Assembly: GCF_035046505.1 (NCBI RefSeq)
Contig: NC_089825.1
Coordinates: 6,665,408 to 6,729,407 of the forward strand
From: Tiliqua scincoides
Lineage: Eukaryota; Chordata; Lepidosauria; Squamata; Scincidae
Direction: 5' to 3'
DNA length: 64,000 nucleotides
Shown here: positions 24,901 through 39,900 of the stretch, piece after piece
Position numbering within the stretch: position 1 is the stretch's first letter
How the letters are laid out: every line of letters starts with the position of its first letter
Position numbers and translations under genes: made by a program
The notes under the pieces: generated by a model
Told to the model about the DNA's origin: nothing
Databases searched by the model: none
Seen by the model: only the letters and a program-made list of their open reading frames with translations

Positions 24901-27900
24901 TCCATATTTACCTTAGGGCACCAAATATGGTTGTGCGTTGATCACTGCAGAAAAATGCTAATTGTCAATCAAATACTGACACATTATGCAGAACAAAATC
25001 TCATTTGTGGCCAGATTTTTATTTTTAAACTAAGTGTTGGCTTGTGTGTTTGACATGGGGCACTGTTTTGGCACCAAGTACAAACAAAGCTCTAGACACC
25101 CTTTTAGTGCTTCCACTGTCATTTCATCTGTTATGGTTCTGGACTCTGAAATGGTCATAAGGGGCACCATGCTACTGGATGTGCCAGTTTGTAGATATCA
25201 TGTCCCAACGAAGAGCCTGTCAGTATGATGAATTGGGTGAGCAAACTTTTCTCCTGGTAGTCCTCGCTCTTTGATATCTATGCTTTTTAATATACATTTG
25301 CTCACACCTATGAATTTATACAGTTCAGAGACCAAAATCAAACAGGAGACTTGAAAAGGAGAGGACTGCACTTCTTTATAACTATCATGAGAGCAAGTAC
25401 AGTTCAATGGACAGATAGAGAGCACTGTATTTAGAGCCAGAGTTCAGAAGGATTCACTGGGTAGTCTCAGTCTCTGTAAAATTAGCAGTGGAGTTATCTA
25501 CTTAATTGTTGGGTGGTTGTCTGCATAGGACTTTTGCTGCAGTAGTAGGATATATCAGTTACCTCAAATCAGAATTATGTATTGTTTTGCATTAAAAGAT
25601 AGATATTATGTGCTTCTGGAATTAGCTCTTCATAATACAGAACTATATTCCAAATAAATCCAACCCATTCCCATGATGAGTTTCTTACAAAAATGTTGAC
25701 AGCAATTCAGGTGGTTCTCCCTCTAATATCCTGCACACTTGAACTTAGACGGATCCAGAGCAAAGTGGCAGTCTTCTTTGTAATAGTTACAAGGAGTGAC
25801 TTTCCATCTGATCTTTATATTCTGTTGCAGAGGATTCTTCAGATCCAGATACGACACCATATCTCGACATAGCAAACCAAACTGGAAGAACCATCAGAAT
25901 TCCTCCGCAAGCCAAAAAAGTGAGCGTAAGCTGGAAGGCAGTTCCTATTCTGTTTTTGTCTTCCCCTGGGTGAATATGTTCTGCTTCATTTGTTCAGTGT
26001 TAGTAAAACATTTTGTTTTGCTTTTCTTTTTTCCCTTACAGGCCCTTTTGTTGGCTATGGGGTATCACGAGAAAGGCAGAGCATTGTTGAAGAAAAAAGA
26101 ATATGCAATGGCACTGCCATTCCTGTTGGATGCAGATACACACTTCTGGTAAGGATCTGTCATGTGACAGATCTTCTGACATAATAACTTCTGACATAAT
26201 AAAGTTTCGCATTGAAATAGTGCTTCAGTGTTCCAAGCAATTCACATGAACGTGTGGAGTGACTCGTGGATGTCATTCACGGATGGATTTTGCTGCAGAG
26301 TAACTGCACATCTGGTGCCCGTAAGTCAGCATTATCATCTCCGTTTTGCAGTTGTGGGTTGAGACAGTGTGGCTTTCCTAGAGCTACCTTGTGAGTTTAT
26401 GGTAGAGGAAGGATTTGAACTTTCTGGTTCAGATACTTTTTCATTAAGCCACTGTGCTTCAGGAGCATATCAGTTATGTAAGGGAACTTAAACATTACTT
26501 GATGCAGTTCTCACTTTGTTTGCATGTCAGTTCTTTGAACGGTGCTGAAATGCGATGTGCCAAATTTGTTTTGTGACTTTTCAGTGAGTGTGGTTCAGAC
26601 CTCCTGACCACTGTTGATAACTATGCAGTGCTGCAACTGGATATAGTCTGGTGCTACTTCCATCTGGGACAGCTGGATTGCCTGGATGATGCTGAGAAGA
26701 AGCTCCTTGCAGCCCATGATTGCTTCAGGAAGTGTTACGGAGAGAACCACGAAAGACTGGTCACGATAAAAGTAGGCTACGGAGGTCCTCCTTTTTGCGT
26801 GTTGGGGGAGGGGGAGTTGGCACTTACCATTTAGAATTTATTTGGATTTGGAAATCTGGACTGTTCCGATATAGCTAATTGTCCTTGGTGCTTCAGACTG
26901 CCTCTTACTTTTGCAAAGTCATGATATACTTTCTGAGAATGTGCAATATGTAGCTTCAGATATCTAATACATACCCAGAAGATTTATAGACATAGAATGG
27001 TTACTGTAAAGTTCTGTGTTGTAGGTCCTCTCTGAACTGGTTAAGACATCTGATGTAACATTTTTGTACATCCTGCAACACAGGTACAATTATGGAAATC
27101 AAACTTGTCCAACAGGCAAAAGAGCTCTCAAACTTCTACAAAAAAGAGAAAAAAATTCAAGCAGAATGATTCACTTCGCTGTTTTTTCTGACAAATGATG
27201 CCATTATAGGAGTCCTTTCATAAATATTTTTTGCATCACCAGCCTGTATATGACATAATTTCAAACAGTAACCTGGGAAACCTTAGAATTCCTCAGAAGG
27301 TATTGGTATCCTGGAATACCAATTGTCTTTTTTAATACACATTTGCTCACACCTATGAATTTATACAGTTCAGAGACCAAAATCAAACAGGAGGCCTGAA
27401 AAGGAGAGAACTGTACTTCTTGATAACTATCATGAGAACAAATACAGTTCAGTGGACAGAGAGAAAGCTACATTTAGAGCCTGTAATGTCAGGCAAACTT
27501 CTGTGAACAGCAGCTTGCCTGCCGCTACTGATCTTCCCCTGGAGTGCACAGATACAGGTGGAGCATCACGTGTGTTCTGGAGCACAACTTCAGCTCATGT
27601 TGAACAACAGCAGTGTTCTCTGTTCAAAAAGGCATGGTAAAACGCAGCAGGCCTGATTAATTACTGTCAACTGAGGTGTACCCTAGAATTCAGGAGGGCA
27701 GGAGGTTTGGTCTAGAGGGTTGAGCCTCTGTTTGCCTGAAGATAACATCCGAAGGTCGTCAGGTCGAGGCCCCTGGCACTGTGAATGGCGAGACCTTGAA
27801 GCAGCTGACAAGCCGAGCCAAGTTATTCCACCTGTTCTTTGGAGAGATGAAGGAGCTGCTTGTCAGCCTGCATGGGAGGAATCTGGAGGCCAGAAAGTGA

Positions 27901-30900
27901 TAACAGGCCACAAAAGATCCATCTGAAATGTTGTGCGGTTCTTGAAAGATAGAACTTTTCTTCAATTGTAAAAATCCCTACAGGGATTTAAAACAGCCTG
28001 CCTATGTAAACCGCCTTGAATTAAAGTCTGTGGACAAATCTGACGACCAAGAAAGGTGGTGTATAAATATCTGGGGGGGGGGGGGGAGGAATTCTGCACA
28101 CAATGGGTGTGACTATTAAAACATGTGAATGAATGCTCTAAAAACATGTCTCTGTTCTACCAAACAGTATTTTCCTAAGGTGACTGTGTTCAGGTGTGTG
28201 TCCCTTAACAACCGTCCACTTAACGATGGACCGCATATGCAACAGTGGTCAAAGCACAGCAAAGAGGCTGTTAATGAGGCAGTCAGGTCTCCCATAGCCT
28301 GCAACAGAGTTTCTGTTTACCCAACAAAGAGGCTCTTAATCCATAGAAGAGGCAATCAGTCTCCAGTAGCCTATGCAGCCAGCTAATGTCTGGTAGGGAG
28401 TGTCTGTTTACACAACAAAGGTACTAGATTGGGCAGAGTGTTCACTTAATGACCTAATCGCATAACAATTGGGATCAGAGAACGTATCTGCTCCTTAAGT
28501 GACACTCACCTGTATGTAATGCCAAATGACTATTATGAACTTCTAAATTCTGCTGTTGCTGTAATGGCCAAAGCACAATGCTGTGCTTTTCTCACAGTCT
28601 ACAACTGTCATTCCTGTGAGGCTTGGAGTTTTGAATTAGCATGACAAGAAAAGAAATAATCCTCCTGTGCACAGCACAGACATTCAACCCTGTTATTCCA
28701 ATTAACTTCCACAAAAGTAGTGAAACCTAATCCCCCTGTAATCCTCTGGGAAGGCGCTTCTACCTATCAACCTAAATACGTGAGCCCCTGGCAGCAGAAA
28801 GTGAGGAGTGACTGGTGGGTCACAAGAGCCAGGAGCCACAGTGCTCTTTCAGCACTCTGCCATGCATTTCAGCAAGGCTTTCCCAAGAGTGGGTTGTCCC
28901 TAGAGATGTAAAATTTCCAGAAATTTTGAAGCTTGGAAAAAAACCCGTTTTTCCAGAAAAAAATGGAAATTTTTGGAAAAATTGAAAAAAATGTTTTTTT
29001 TTTCTTTTTCAGATTGAAAGACACTCTGTTACTTTAGGAACATAAAATATGACTATGGACAATTTGACTTGGTATAAAATTATCACAACTAGCATATTAA
29101 AAATATAGCGTAATAATTGTTTGGATACAAAAACAATTTACTTTTTTTATAATATTTATTTGTAATTGTAACAAATGGAACTACAGTCTCCTGAACTGTT
29201 TACTAGTTTATGTGGAACAGACAAGAAAACCTTCACAAAACAATTTTTAAAAATCCAGAAGTAACAATTATTCATATTTCCTCTCCACAGTATTAAATTT
29301 TTTTAAAAAAAACTCACTCTCATTAAAAGAATTGAAGAGGGGGGAAATGTATAGAAGGGAATGGGACTAAGTTTCAATGAAATTTAATCAGAAATTTTCT
29401 AAACTAATTATCAGTATCAGTTTTAGTCTCTGCTTCTGCAGCTACTTTGTTGTGTCTGTCATTATCACAGTTATTATGGACTTCTAAAAACTGAAGGTTT
29501 GCCCGGATTGAAACAAGCTTCTCTACCCTTTCACATGTCAGTTTATTTCTTGATTTAGTGTGAGTGTTTCCAAACATAGGCCAGATTCTTTCACATGCTG
29601 CAGAAGATGGAGAAATCTGAAGAAGATGAGTAACAAGAGGAGTCAGAGGCTGTGTTGTGCAAAGACCTTGCCACCATGTTGCAGGAGGAATATTTTGGCA
29701 GAATCCCAGCATGCATTCCTGGACCAAATCCCTGAAGATTTCTAAATTCTGCAACATTTGAAAGTACCTTCCCAACCTCAAGTCCTAAGTGTGATGCTTG
29801 TTTTGTAATCCAGTCAAATGCCGTCACAGTGCTATCATCACTTATATTTCTACCTTTGAATCTTGGATCCAGCAGATTTGCAGCAGCATGACTTGGATGG
29901 CAACAAAATTCTTCCTTTTTTTATAATCACTTTACTTTCTTCTATAGTTGTAAGTGAAGATATACAGTGTTGCCTTGCAAGACAAAATTAATTCGTTCCA
30001 CAAGTTGTTTCGTATTGCGAAATTTTTGTCTTGCGAATCGCGATTTAAAACAAACCAAAAAAAAAAGCAAAAAATTCATCTTGCAAAGCACGGCCATAGA
30101 AAAATTCGTCTTGCGAGTCACCAAAAAAATCACAAAACGCTTTCGTCTTACGAGTTTTTCGTTGCGCGAGGCATTCGTCTTGCGAGGCATCACTGTACTG
30201 AGATTTTCAAAAACAGTTGTTTTTATCTTGGTCATTAGATAAGGAATTTCTGACAAAAGTGCACTATCTGATTCAGATGCAGTGATTACTGCAGCAGTTG
30301 GCTTTAGAATCTTCAGGGGATTTTGCAGCTGAACCCAGAAGACATCCTGATCAAGAACAGTATTTCTCACACTCCTGGGTACTTTAAGATCTTCAACTAT
30401 TACTGTTTCTTGAAGAGCTTCTATGTTTTTTAAACTTTCAAAGGAGATCACCACTCCAGCCCACTGAGTTTTACTACAGAGCTTCAGTGTCACTATTTTA
30501 TTCTTTGCATTTTTTTCTACTTGCTTCTTCTTGAAAACTGCAGCTTCAATATGAGTACCTTTTACATGTTTTAGAACTTCTTTTGCTCGTCTAAAGATCA
30601 TGTGAAGGGTGTCCAGTTTCATAATATTATTAAGAAGCAAGTTGAGCCCGTGAGATGCACATCCTATTGCAGTAATATATGGATACTTCTCCATTATGAT
30701 CTCCCATGCGGCTTTCATATTGCTGGCATTGTCAGTCAGCAAAGCAAATACTTTACCACTCCCAATTTTCTGTAGGACTTCACATATTTTATAGCTGATA
30801 TACTCTGCAGGAGGTCTGGTCTAGAGGGTAGAGCCTCCGTCTGCCTGAAGATAACATCCACAAGGTCGCCAGTTCGAGGCCACTGAATGTAGTCGTTCTT

Positions 30901-33900
30901 GAAAGAAAGAACCTTCTTTGAAACTGTAAAAATCCCTATTTAATAGGGATTTAATAAAGCCTGCCTATGTAAACCGCCTTGAATAAAGTCTTGAATAAAG
31001 ACCAAGAAAGGCGGTATATAAATACCTGTTGTTGTTGTTGTTGTTGTTGTTACAAAATTATAATTCCTTCTCCTCTCACATTTGTCTATCCATCTGTAAG
31101 TTGTGCAAGACACAGTGCTTCATTAATATTTCCTTGCACAGATTCCATTACAAGTTCGTATTCTGACTCCAAAAGAGGCTTGCTCAAAGAATGTCTGCTG
31201 GGCAAATGGTATGATGGTCTCAGTAATTTCAAAGCTTCCTGCCAGTACGTATTTTCAGTTATTGAAAATGGTGTTCCAGAAGAATATATTGCTCTTGCAA
31301 GAGCTTGATCAATTTTTTCCTGATCTTCAGGCGTCATCTTGTCTACAAATGATTGAATAATTTTTGGATGCAGCTGTCTTCAGTATCTGTTTACTTGAAG
31401 ATGCTGCTGATGGTACAACACTTTGTGTTGCTGTTGATGTTACAGATGGAGTAGAAAGAGGACCTCTTGAACGAGAACATTGAGAAAAACGATATGCATT
31501 TTCATCACTGTGGTCCTCTTCGCTTAGATCCATGAAGGATTTTTTAATATCTACAGGACACTTGTTACATACAAGAATGTGTTTTGTCATCCTGGTAGCA
31601 TTTGGAAATGTGTATTTCATCTAACAATATTTGCAAATCACATTTTTTTCTTAGAAGAACTTGCATTGTGAAAATGCCTCCATATGCTAGGTGTTGGTCT
31701 CACCATTTTCCTGAGGGAAGTAGGAAAGAAAAATAATTGAATGGCTAGTTTGCAAGAAGACATTAATCTATGGTTGTGGGTGGGGGAAGTAAAGAATCAG
31801 ATTAGGAGTAATTAAATCATTATTTACACAAGGTTATAAAGATAAAGTAATGTAGTTAAATGATTCAGTTTTCTGGAATCAGATAAATGTAAACTCTTAC
31901 CTTTTTAAATTAAGTATATACTTTCAGGTCCTTTTTGTTGCTCTCTATTTTCTTCCAATGCTTTGAGGCCTAGTGAAGAGGACAGACAGAACCAAACGTA
32001 CCCACCCACATGCAAAAACAAAAATGGAACCTTTTTCTTTTCTTGTGACAATAGCAGCACCTCCTAAAGGAAGAAATGCATCTTGTTCTTGCATTGGAGA
32101 GTTCACTTTGTAACCTCAGACTTGCTTGTCCTCAGTGCACAGAAATTAGAATAATCTGATACCATACATATTTTTTAGAAATGATTTGGAAAATATTTGA
32201 ACAGCTTGTCTTAAATATTTTATTCATGTTAAAATAAAACATTCCATAATCTTTTTCTTTTTCCAATTTTTCCAATTTTTCAGAAAAAAAAACCAAAAAA
32301 AAGTCTTCAGAAAAAACGGGAAAAAACCGTTTTTTCTGAATTTTTCCAGTTTTTTCCCAGGCTTTCACATCACTAGTTGTCCCTGAGCCACAGTGCTCTT
32401 TCAGCACTCTGCCAAGCATTTCAGCGAGGCTTTTCCAAGAGTGGGTTGTCCCTTTGCAGGAGTCCTGAGTTAATAGGAATGTGGGAGAGTAATGTGTCAA
32501 ATGCTGGTGGCTGAGGGCAATATCTTGAAACAGAATCCTGTCTGGAGGGGAGGTCTTCCACAGATTGTTGAGTAACATTAGAAAGTAATAAGAAGCTTAT
32601 CTTCCCAGTCGTGCCCACCGCCCCAAACCTTTTAAGGGGTCAATTTGCCTAGATAAGGAAACTCACACAAAGGAAGTGACTCAGAAGGCTAAATGTTGCA
32701 GGTGTGCCCTGTGTTTGGGCAATTCATGGATTGAATTTCATGTTAAGCATTTCATGAATTACTGGCCATGCGCCTGGCTTTCAGGTTTCTATTATAGGTT
32801 AAAACTGTTAACAGGAACCAGCCTTATTCTGTAGCTCCATCCCAGTTCAGTGAATTCTTGTCTCTGCAGAGAATGCAGGCATATTTGTTTTGGGTTTTGC
32901 AATGTTTCAAGAGATCACAGCTTGTATGCAGCTTCATACACAAGCATCATTCCCTTGGTGTCCTTGTGAGGCCAGAGCTGTGCTCTACGCACATGTTTTG
33001 TAAATTACATCAGTGGCTGTTCTTAAATAGCAGAAGGCCCCAGAGCTCTGCGTATGAGCCACTGCTTGCAAGTTTTCTCATTTGGAAATTCTTCTGTTTT
33101 TCTTAGGGAAGTTCAGGTAGAGAGAAGGCTCTATTTTTGCGACTTTATTTGCTTCAAGGAATAAGCCATTATCATAATGGCAAAGAAAAAGAGGCTGCTG
33201 AATATCTTCAGAAGGTAAGATTTTTAGTGTCAGGCTCTAATTCCTCTCTAATGCTGTAACGGTCTATGCACCCTTATCTGGGAGTAAGTCCCATTGGACA
33301 AATAGCAGGTTATGCCGTATTTGTTCCCCACGCCCTCCAGCCTATAAGCAGAAAGCTTTTTTCTGCATTTTTCCTTCATTCAGTATTTATTTTCTCTCTT
33401 TTGAAGGCACATGGCTTGTTCCAAGAGTTGTTCATAGATCCTGAGAAAGTCAACAGTTTGCTGCTTCTGGGATTCTCCGCTCAAGAGGCTCGTCTGGGTC
33501 TCCGAGCCTGTGATGGGAATGTGGATCATGCTGCCAGTCATATTTCCAATAGGAGAGAGGTATGGTGCCTTGGAGGTCCTGTGCTGTACCATGAGCATAT
33601 TTCTGGCATAGTGGTACAGTAAACGATAGGACTCAAGAAGAAGCAAAATAACTACCAACCTGGTTAGACGCTCATTGAATGGTTGCTGTTTGGTATGTTT
33701 GTTGCTGCAGGACTAAAGAGAATATGTTCAAGAACCAGATCTGCAGTATAAAAGACTGTTCTTTAAGGGTGTACTTTTTCATAGGGTAGTGTTTTCCCTA
33801 AGGATTTGAAGTTGCAAGGGAAGGGGGACTTTAATTCTCCAGAATTAAATAATGAAGTAAATATGCTTTTAATAAATGTTGCTATACCAAAATTAATGAT

Positions 33901-36900
33901 AATAAATTTTAAAAGTTTTGTCCTACCATAGCCAAGCTGTTGGAACCCTGCATTGTTAAGGGAAAGAAAGGGCTGGTCTCTCCCACTTGCCGTTTTCCTC
34001 CATTAAAAATACATTTATGCCATATTCCAAACAGCTTCTCAACTCCCAGTTTTAAAGAACAGTTTGGGGCCACTTTCTGAGAGAAACCCAGTAAAAATAT
34101 GAATATAGAGTACCCTTTGGATTGTAGCCTTAATATGCATTCCATGTATCACTTCAGAACTACCCTGTAGAAGTCAATAAGATTTCTCAGCTACAGGTAG
34201 TTTAAGGGCTTCCGTTTTGGTGAAGTCCTTTATGAAGACCCAAGGAAGTGTATGTTCCCCCCCCATCAATGGAAAGATGCATATGGAATCAGGAATGGAA
34301 GCTTAGAATGCACCATGTAACGCAACAAGAGATCCATCTTGGGCTGAAATTAGTGGGAAATGCACCATTGGCTAATCAGTAGGTTTTTTATGACTCTACC
34401 CCACAGGAAAAGGCCCAAATAAAGAAAGAGGAGAGTGCTAAAAGGAGAAAGAGACTAGGAGACATAAACACCTTGAGGAGTATGGGCTATTCAGAGCGAG
34501 CTGCAAAAGAAGCTCTTCACAATGCAAAAGGAGACCTTGAGCTCGCGGTGAAGGTACAGCATGCTTTTCCCAACTGCTCTGTGAAAGCCTGTGTCCACTG
34601 GAAGGGTGTCAGAAGTAATTCTCAAACCATTTTCACTTTACAAACACTACAGCTATTGCCTCCAACTTTAAACTGGTGAATTTGATTTCCTTTTGCTTCA
34701 GTTTACTGCTGTGCTATGCTTTGAACTTCACTTTGGAAATCTTTCCCATAATTGGACCAGCAAAACAAATTGATTTAGCCATAAGTTCACTGCACGAGTA
34801 AACCAAGGGAGTGACAAGTTCCATTTGATCAGTGGTTCTTTGATGGCATTTTCCTGGAGTTGTGGCTTTCTTCATGACACCTCTCCACAGTCCTAGTTTT
34901 TGTTTTGCAAGATCATATCATACAAGTTGGGCTGGCCGGTTTCATGTGGAGAAACTAACCCCTGCTAATTGGGTAAGAGGCACTTTTTCAAGTGGGTGCT
35001 CCTTTTTTTAGCAGGGGGAGAGTAACTGGCCCACCTCACCCCAGCACTGTCTGTTCTAGTGGCTGTCTGCTAGTATTCATTTGCATCTTTTTAGATTGTG
35101 AACCCTTTTGGGACAGGGAGCCATTTAGTTATTTGATTTTTCTCTGTAAACCGCTTTGTGAACTTTTAGTTGAAAAGCAGTATATAAATACTGTTAATAA
35201 TAATAAATAATAATAATAACTCAGCGTGATGCTGAAAAATGCTTTTCCCTGAGAATTGGAGGCCACGTAGAAGAACACATGTAGTTCATGTGTCCAGCAG
35301 CCCTGTGGGCCTGTGTTTCTCCCAATGCTCCCATGGCAAAGTGCTTTTGAATTTCAGGTGAATTTCAAAAGCAGTTTGCAGTGTGATAGTGGGGAATTTC
35401 TGCTGTACAAGCAAAAAAGACAAAAATCCCCCTTAGCAGGCTCAAAAGCATAGTCTGGGCACACTTAAAGTAGCCCTTTGGATTTTGCCTTTACAGGCAG
35501 GATTTTTCCTGCTTTACAAGAAGCAGAATGTAGTTACTATCTTTCAGGATTGTACTTGATATTTCCATTTAACTGTCCAGGTAACTTAGAATTTTTTTTT
35601 TTAATTCGTGGAACATCAAGCTAGGCAACAAAGGCAAAAACGGTTCAGCTGCTTTATAGCGAACATAATCTATGAAGCCATCAAGAATGACAGTCCACCC
35701 AAACCTTGCTAACTATAATAGTTTTGAAAAGATGTCTAAAAGATCACAGTGAGCATGTGTTGGACATACCTGGTGAAGGCAGTGCACTACAAGGGCTGCA
35801 GCAGAGAAAGCTCTGGCCCTTGTAGAAAGGGGAGATCCCTGCTGTGTGTCTTCTGAAGTTTATCTTAGTGGCAGATTCTCCCATTGGAACCTGCCCAGCT
35901 ATTATTAGATGACAGTCAATTATCTATGTGGGAAATTTATGGGTTTTCTGTTTCAGTGCTTTTCAAAGAAAAGGGGATTTGCTGTTAAATAGAAATCCCT
36001 GAGGCATGCCAACTTTTCCACCACTGTCATACATAAATGATACAGTTGATCCACAGGTTGTCTTATGGGCCAGATTGAATAAATCTATTCATAAAGCACA
36101 AAAGACTAATATATAGCTGTTCTAGTTTAAGGTCAGTTAGGCAAAGGTTAGACTTTTCAAATGTTTGAGAGTCCAGCTTGAATGTGAGGTGGGGAGGCAT
36201 TCTTTTGCTCAGTTTTTGTACCCACAACTGTTTCTGTCTGCTCTAGATTATACTTGACAACCCACAGCTCCTCCTGCCAGATTATGATGATCCTGTGTCC
36301 TGGGATCGATTTCAAGTTTCTCAGGAGAGTATTGATCAAGTAAGTACAGAGTGTGAGTTTATTGTTTCAGGAAAAAATAATAATAATTTGCAATTAGAAG
36401 TTCATTTTTCCACAAGCCACGCTGCCTGTGTGGTAGAATTCAGGACTGTGGTGTGGGTGCACAAAGTCTCCAGCCCCACCCAAAATTGCTTCTGATTGCT
36501 CCACTCTAATTGCTGTGGAGTTGGAGTCAGAAGCAGTTTGGAGTGGGGTGGGATCAGAGGTTCTGTGTAATACCTCCACAGCCCTGGTTGCGATAGTTTA
36601 GAGTAGGAGTCAGCAACCTGAGGCCCACCACTCAAAGTCATCCAGCCCATGCAGAGATCAGCTTGGGAGGCAAAACCTCCTACCCAGTTCTCTGCCTGGT
36701 GGGCAGCAAAAGGCTGGCCTCCTCCAAAAGGTTGGCCTCCTGTCCAGGCTTTATGTAGCCACTGCCAGGCTGCCAAACTCCCAGATGTTTGACAATGGCA
36801 TGATGAATACCAAATGTCCAGGCTCTTTGCTGGTTTAGAGTGTTCAGATTGAATGCAAGAAACCCACTTGAAATTCCTGTTTTGTCATAAAGTACAGGTG

Positions 36901-39900
36901 GCAGCCATAGGCAAGTTATTCCCCCTTCTAGCCTAACCTTGCTCATGGGCCTGTTCTGAGACAAATGTACCACTCTGAGCCTTCTTGGAAGGAAGATGCA
37001 ATAAGAAATTATTGTTGGCAACGATGTGTACCTCTTACTTTTGTTTTTACTGCCTAGTTGGTGTACATGGGATTTAATCCTGAGGCTGCACAGCAAGCTC
37101 TGAAAGTGTTCAAAGGCAACATTCAGCTGGCTGTCCAAACCCTTGTCCATTATGCGGGCTCCCTTCCTCCTGACTTGCAGACCCCTTCAGACAGCACCGC
37201 TCCCTCAGATGACTCCAGTTCATCATCAAAAGACTCTCCTACAGATTCTGCAGGTAAAAGGGCCATATTCAGAAAAATGTGAAGAAATTCTACTTTTATG
37301 AAATTGGGAGGGAAGAAGTTCTTGGCACTTCTCTAGCATATAGTGCCGACAGAGTCAGGGCACTGAGTATTGTGGATATTCTATTATACATGGGTTGGTT
37401 TACATGTGCATGATTGTCATTTTGACACTTGGCATCAAGAAATGCCTTGCATGAATTTCTGACCTCTTTTACATATAACTTTTATACCACCCAGGGTTAA
37501 CTCAAACACTATGCTGTGCCATTGTGGCTAGTGCTGCCCTCACTACCTCACTTACAGATGGCATAGTTGTGTGGGAGACTTTTTGGGAGGATGAGGATAA
37601 AAGTTCATTGACTACTGAACAAAAATAATCATAAATGAACCATGTTTTATCAGCTGCATTTTTCTTGATATCATTCCTAATATTACAACATTTCCAGACA
37701 CTTATTTACCCTAGTATTTGTTTCAAAACCCCATGAATTGTTCCCATTATGTGACACATTCCATAACCAGTATGTGCCAGGTCTCCCTGGGTCATTCATC
37801 AATTGATTGCAACTTTGGGATTTTTCTAATCCATGCTCCTGCCAAAGGTTTTTCCACCAAGACCCTGTTATCTTCCTCCCCAGCTCTGCAAATACGTTCA
37901 ACTATAATAGCTGTGGGATCCTGAGTACAGAATCCCCTGTAATTACCTGAAGTCACTTCCAGCACTTTATCCCAAAATTGTAAGATTACCTTCCGGTACC
38001 ACCAGATATGCATTTAAATCTGCATTTGAAGTGTGAATGTGCCGACATTGATTTGTTGGTATATGGTAGATCCATTCTATTTGACATGGAGTATAACTAC
38101 CATTTATGTAAGCTTTATAGAAAATTTATTTCATTGCAACACTGAGTGAGATTGCACTACAGATCTTTCCCCCATTCTGAGAACTTTGTTACTGTGTAGT
38201 CAGCAACTCATCAATAGATGATACATTTTTGCCAAAAATCCTTTATATGTATCCCAAGTTACCAACAGATTCCAATGAGTTCAGTGGGTGAATAATCACA
38301 TCTACACTCTGAAGTTTTTGGCCCAGGTTCTGAATTTGCAAGTGATAGATGGTCTTGCATAATGTTCCCCATATCAACAAATGTCATAAAAGTTCCTGCA
38401 GTGAATAAATCTCAGAGCCTAATCCTGCTGACCCTTTTCCAGTTATAAAAGTCAAGACCTCTCTCACTACTTTGAAATCCTTAAGGAAAATACTTGAAAG
38501 AATGAGATGCATATAGGGGTGGAGCATGTTTCATATTTTATTATCGCTTTCATAATAGCATTCCAATTTGGTTAAAGTATCTGAGAACATTTAGTCCTTC
38601 GGGAGGGGGAGATAGCTAGCCTATAGTTATGTTCAGTATCCTACCACTTGTTCACTTGTCCTTGCCAGTGATGGAATAATATAGCTGCATAGTAGTAGTT
38701 GGTTAGTTCTCCCCCCCCCCCCAACACAAACACATACGAAAACATCTTGTTGCAAAAGCTTAACTTCCGTTTTTGGGGGGGGGGTCTTGTTTACAGATGA
38801 TTAAACAGAATTCAATTTTTTTCTGAAATAATTTTATTGTCCTGTTGAGACAAGAAGAAACCTTAGCAAGGCACACATTTGAATCATTGTTACCTTTCTA
38901 GATTGCTTAATTCATTGCACCTTTAAAATCCCCTTTTATAATCTCTCCATTCAGAAGGGGCTTCCACATCTTGATCAGCTTCTTATAGAAATTTCTCTGC
39001 ACTTGGTTTGAGTCATATACAGACCCAAACAACTTTTGAATTGTCCAGTGCACCTCTCAAAATAATATATTTTGCATCTTTTATACCCTCATTAGTGGAA
39101 GAAGGACAGGTTTAGCTTTGGCCTCTGCTGCTCATTTCATGTTTGTGTGGTCGGATGGCAGAACATCCCATTCCACATCTGTTGAAGCAGCTTTTCCTCC
39201 ACTACTTGCAAATTGGTTTTGTATGTTAAAAAGTAGATTTTATTTCTTTGTTTTTGTGGGTTGTTCAATGATTCAAAGTCATCGGCTTGATTATTTTTGT
39301 CCAAACCAGCTAATGGAGGCAAAAGAAAAAGGACAGGAAAACACTACAAGGTGGTAATTGCCTTCCTGTTGTCACTACCTGAATCATCCAAATGAGACAA
39401 ACTTTTATAATTAAACATCCGAGATTATCTCCTGCTAAAGCTAGTGCCATATCTGCAGGACCAGCAACACCATGGCTATCTTTTTCAATCCTCTGTTGCA
39501 TCATTTGAAACTACAGCTTCAACCACTGCATTAAATTAACTCAGAATCTTTTACTTCTTACACTGACCAACTAAGAACTAGCTTTCTTTAATGATCCATC
39601 ATTAAAAAGTTAAACTGCCAATGGGCTAAGTTCACCTTTTTTAACAGGGTTAAAGACATTCCCTCTTTCAGGATTCTAGAAAATTCTGAATGCCTTCTGC
39701 CTTCAACTTGGGACCTTTCTCACATTTGTACTTCCACTTTGTTCTTTCCATTCTGTGATTTGACTGTTATTAGCAAGCCTGCTGGTTTTTATAATATATA
39801 CTAAAAGTTGTATCAGGTTTTATTTGGCATTGACGCCTGAATCTGTACATCCCAGAAAGAGTTTCACAAGGTAAAGTGCCTTGTCATCTTTTATTACCTG

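Larger units (their letters stand above)
28901..32375 (-). mobile_element. hAT-superfamily DNA transposon, degraded, with BED-finger transposase
   Basis: 3475 bp with inverted ends TAGAGATGTAAAATTTCCAG and, read in reverse, TAGTGATGTGAAAGCCTGGG. Perfect 8-bp target duplications GTTGTCCC lie at 28893-28900 and 32376-32383. Minus-strand coding remnants in order: BED zinc finger near 31560-31710 (CKYC then HILVC, with a TAG stop just after CKYC), 31086-31337, the catalytic core 29942-30742 ([35 protein letters not shown]), and the dimerisation C-terminus 29404-29781 ([33 protein letters not shown]). Several stops and two insertions (SINE 30808-31050; mariner-type 29965-30195) make it inactive. 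It fills most of NUB1 intron 9, antisense to the gene. Confidence 0.92.
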
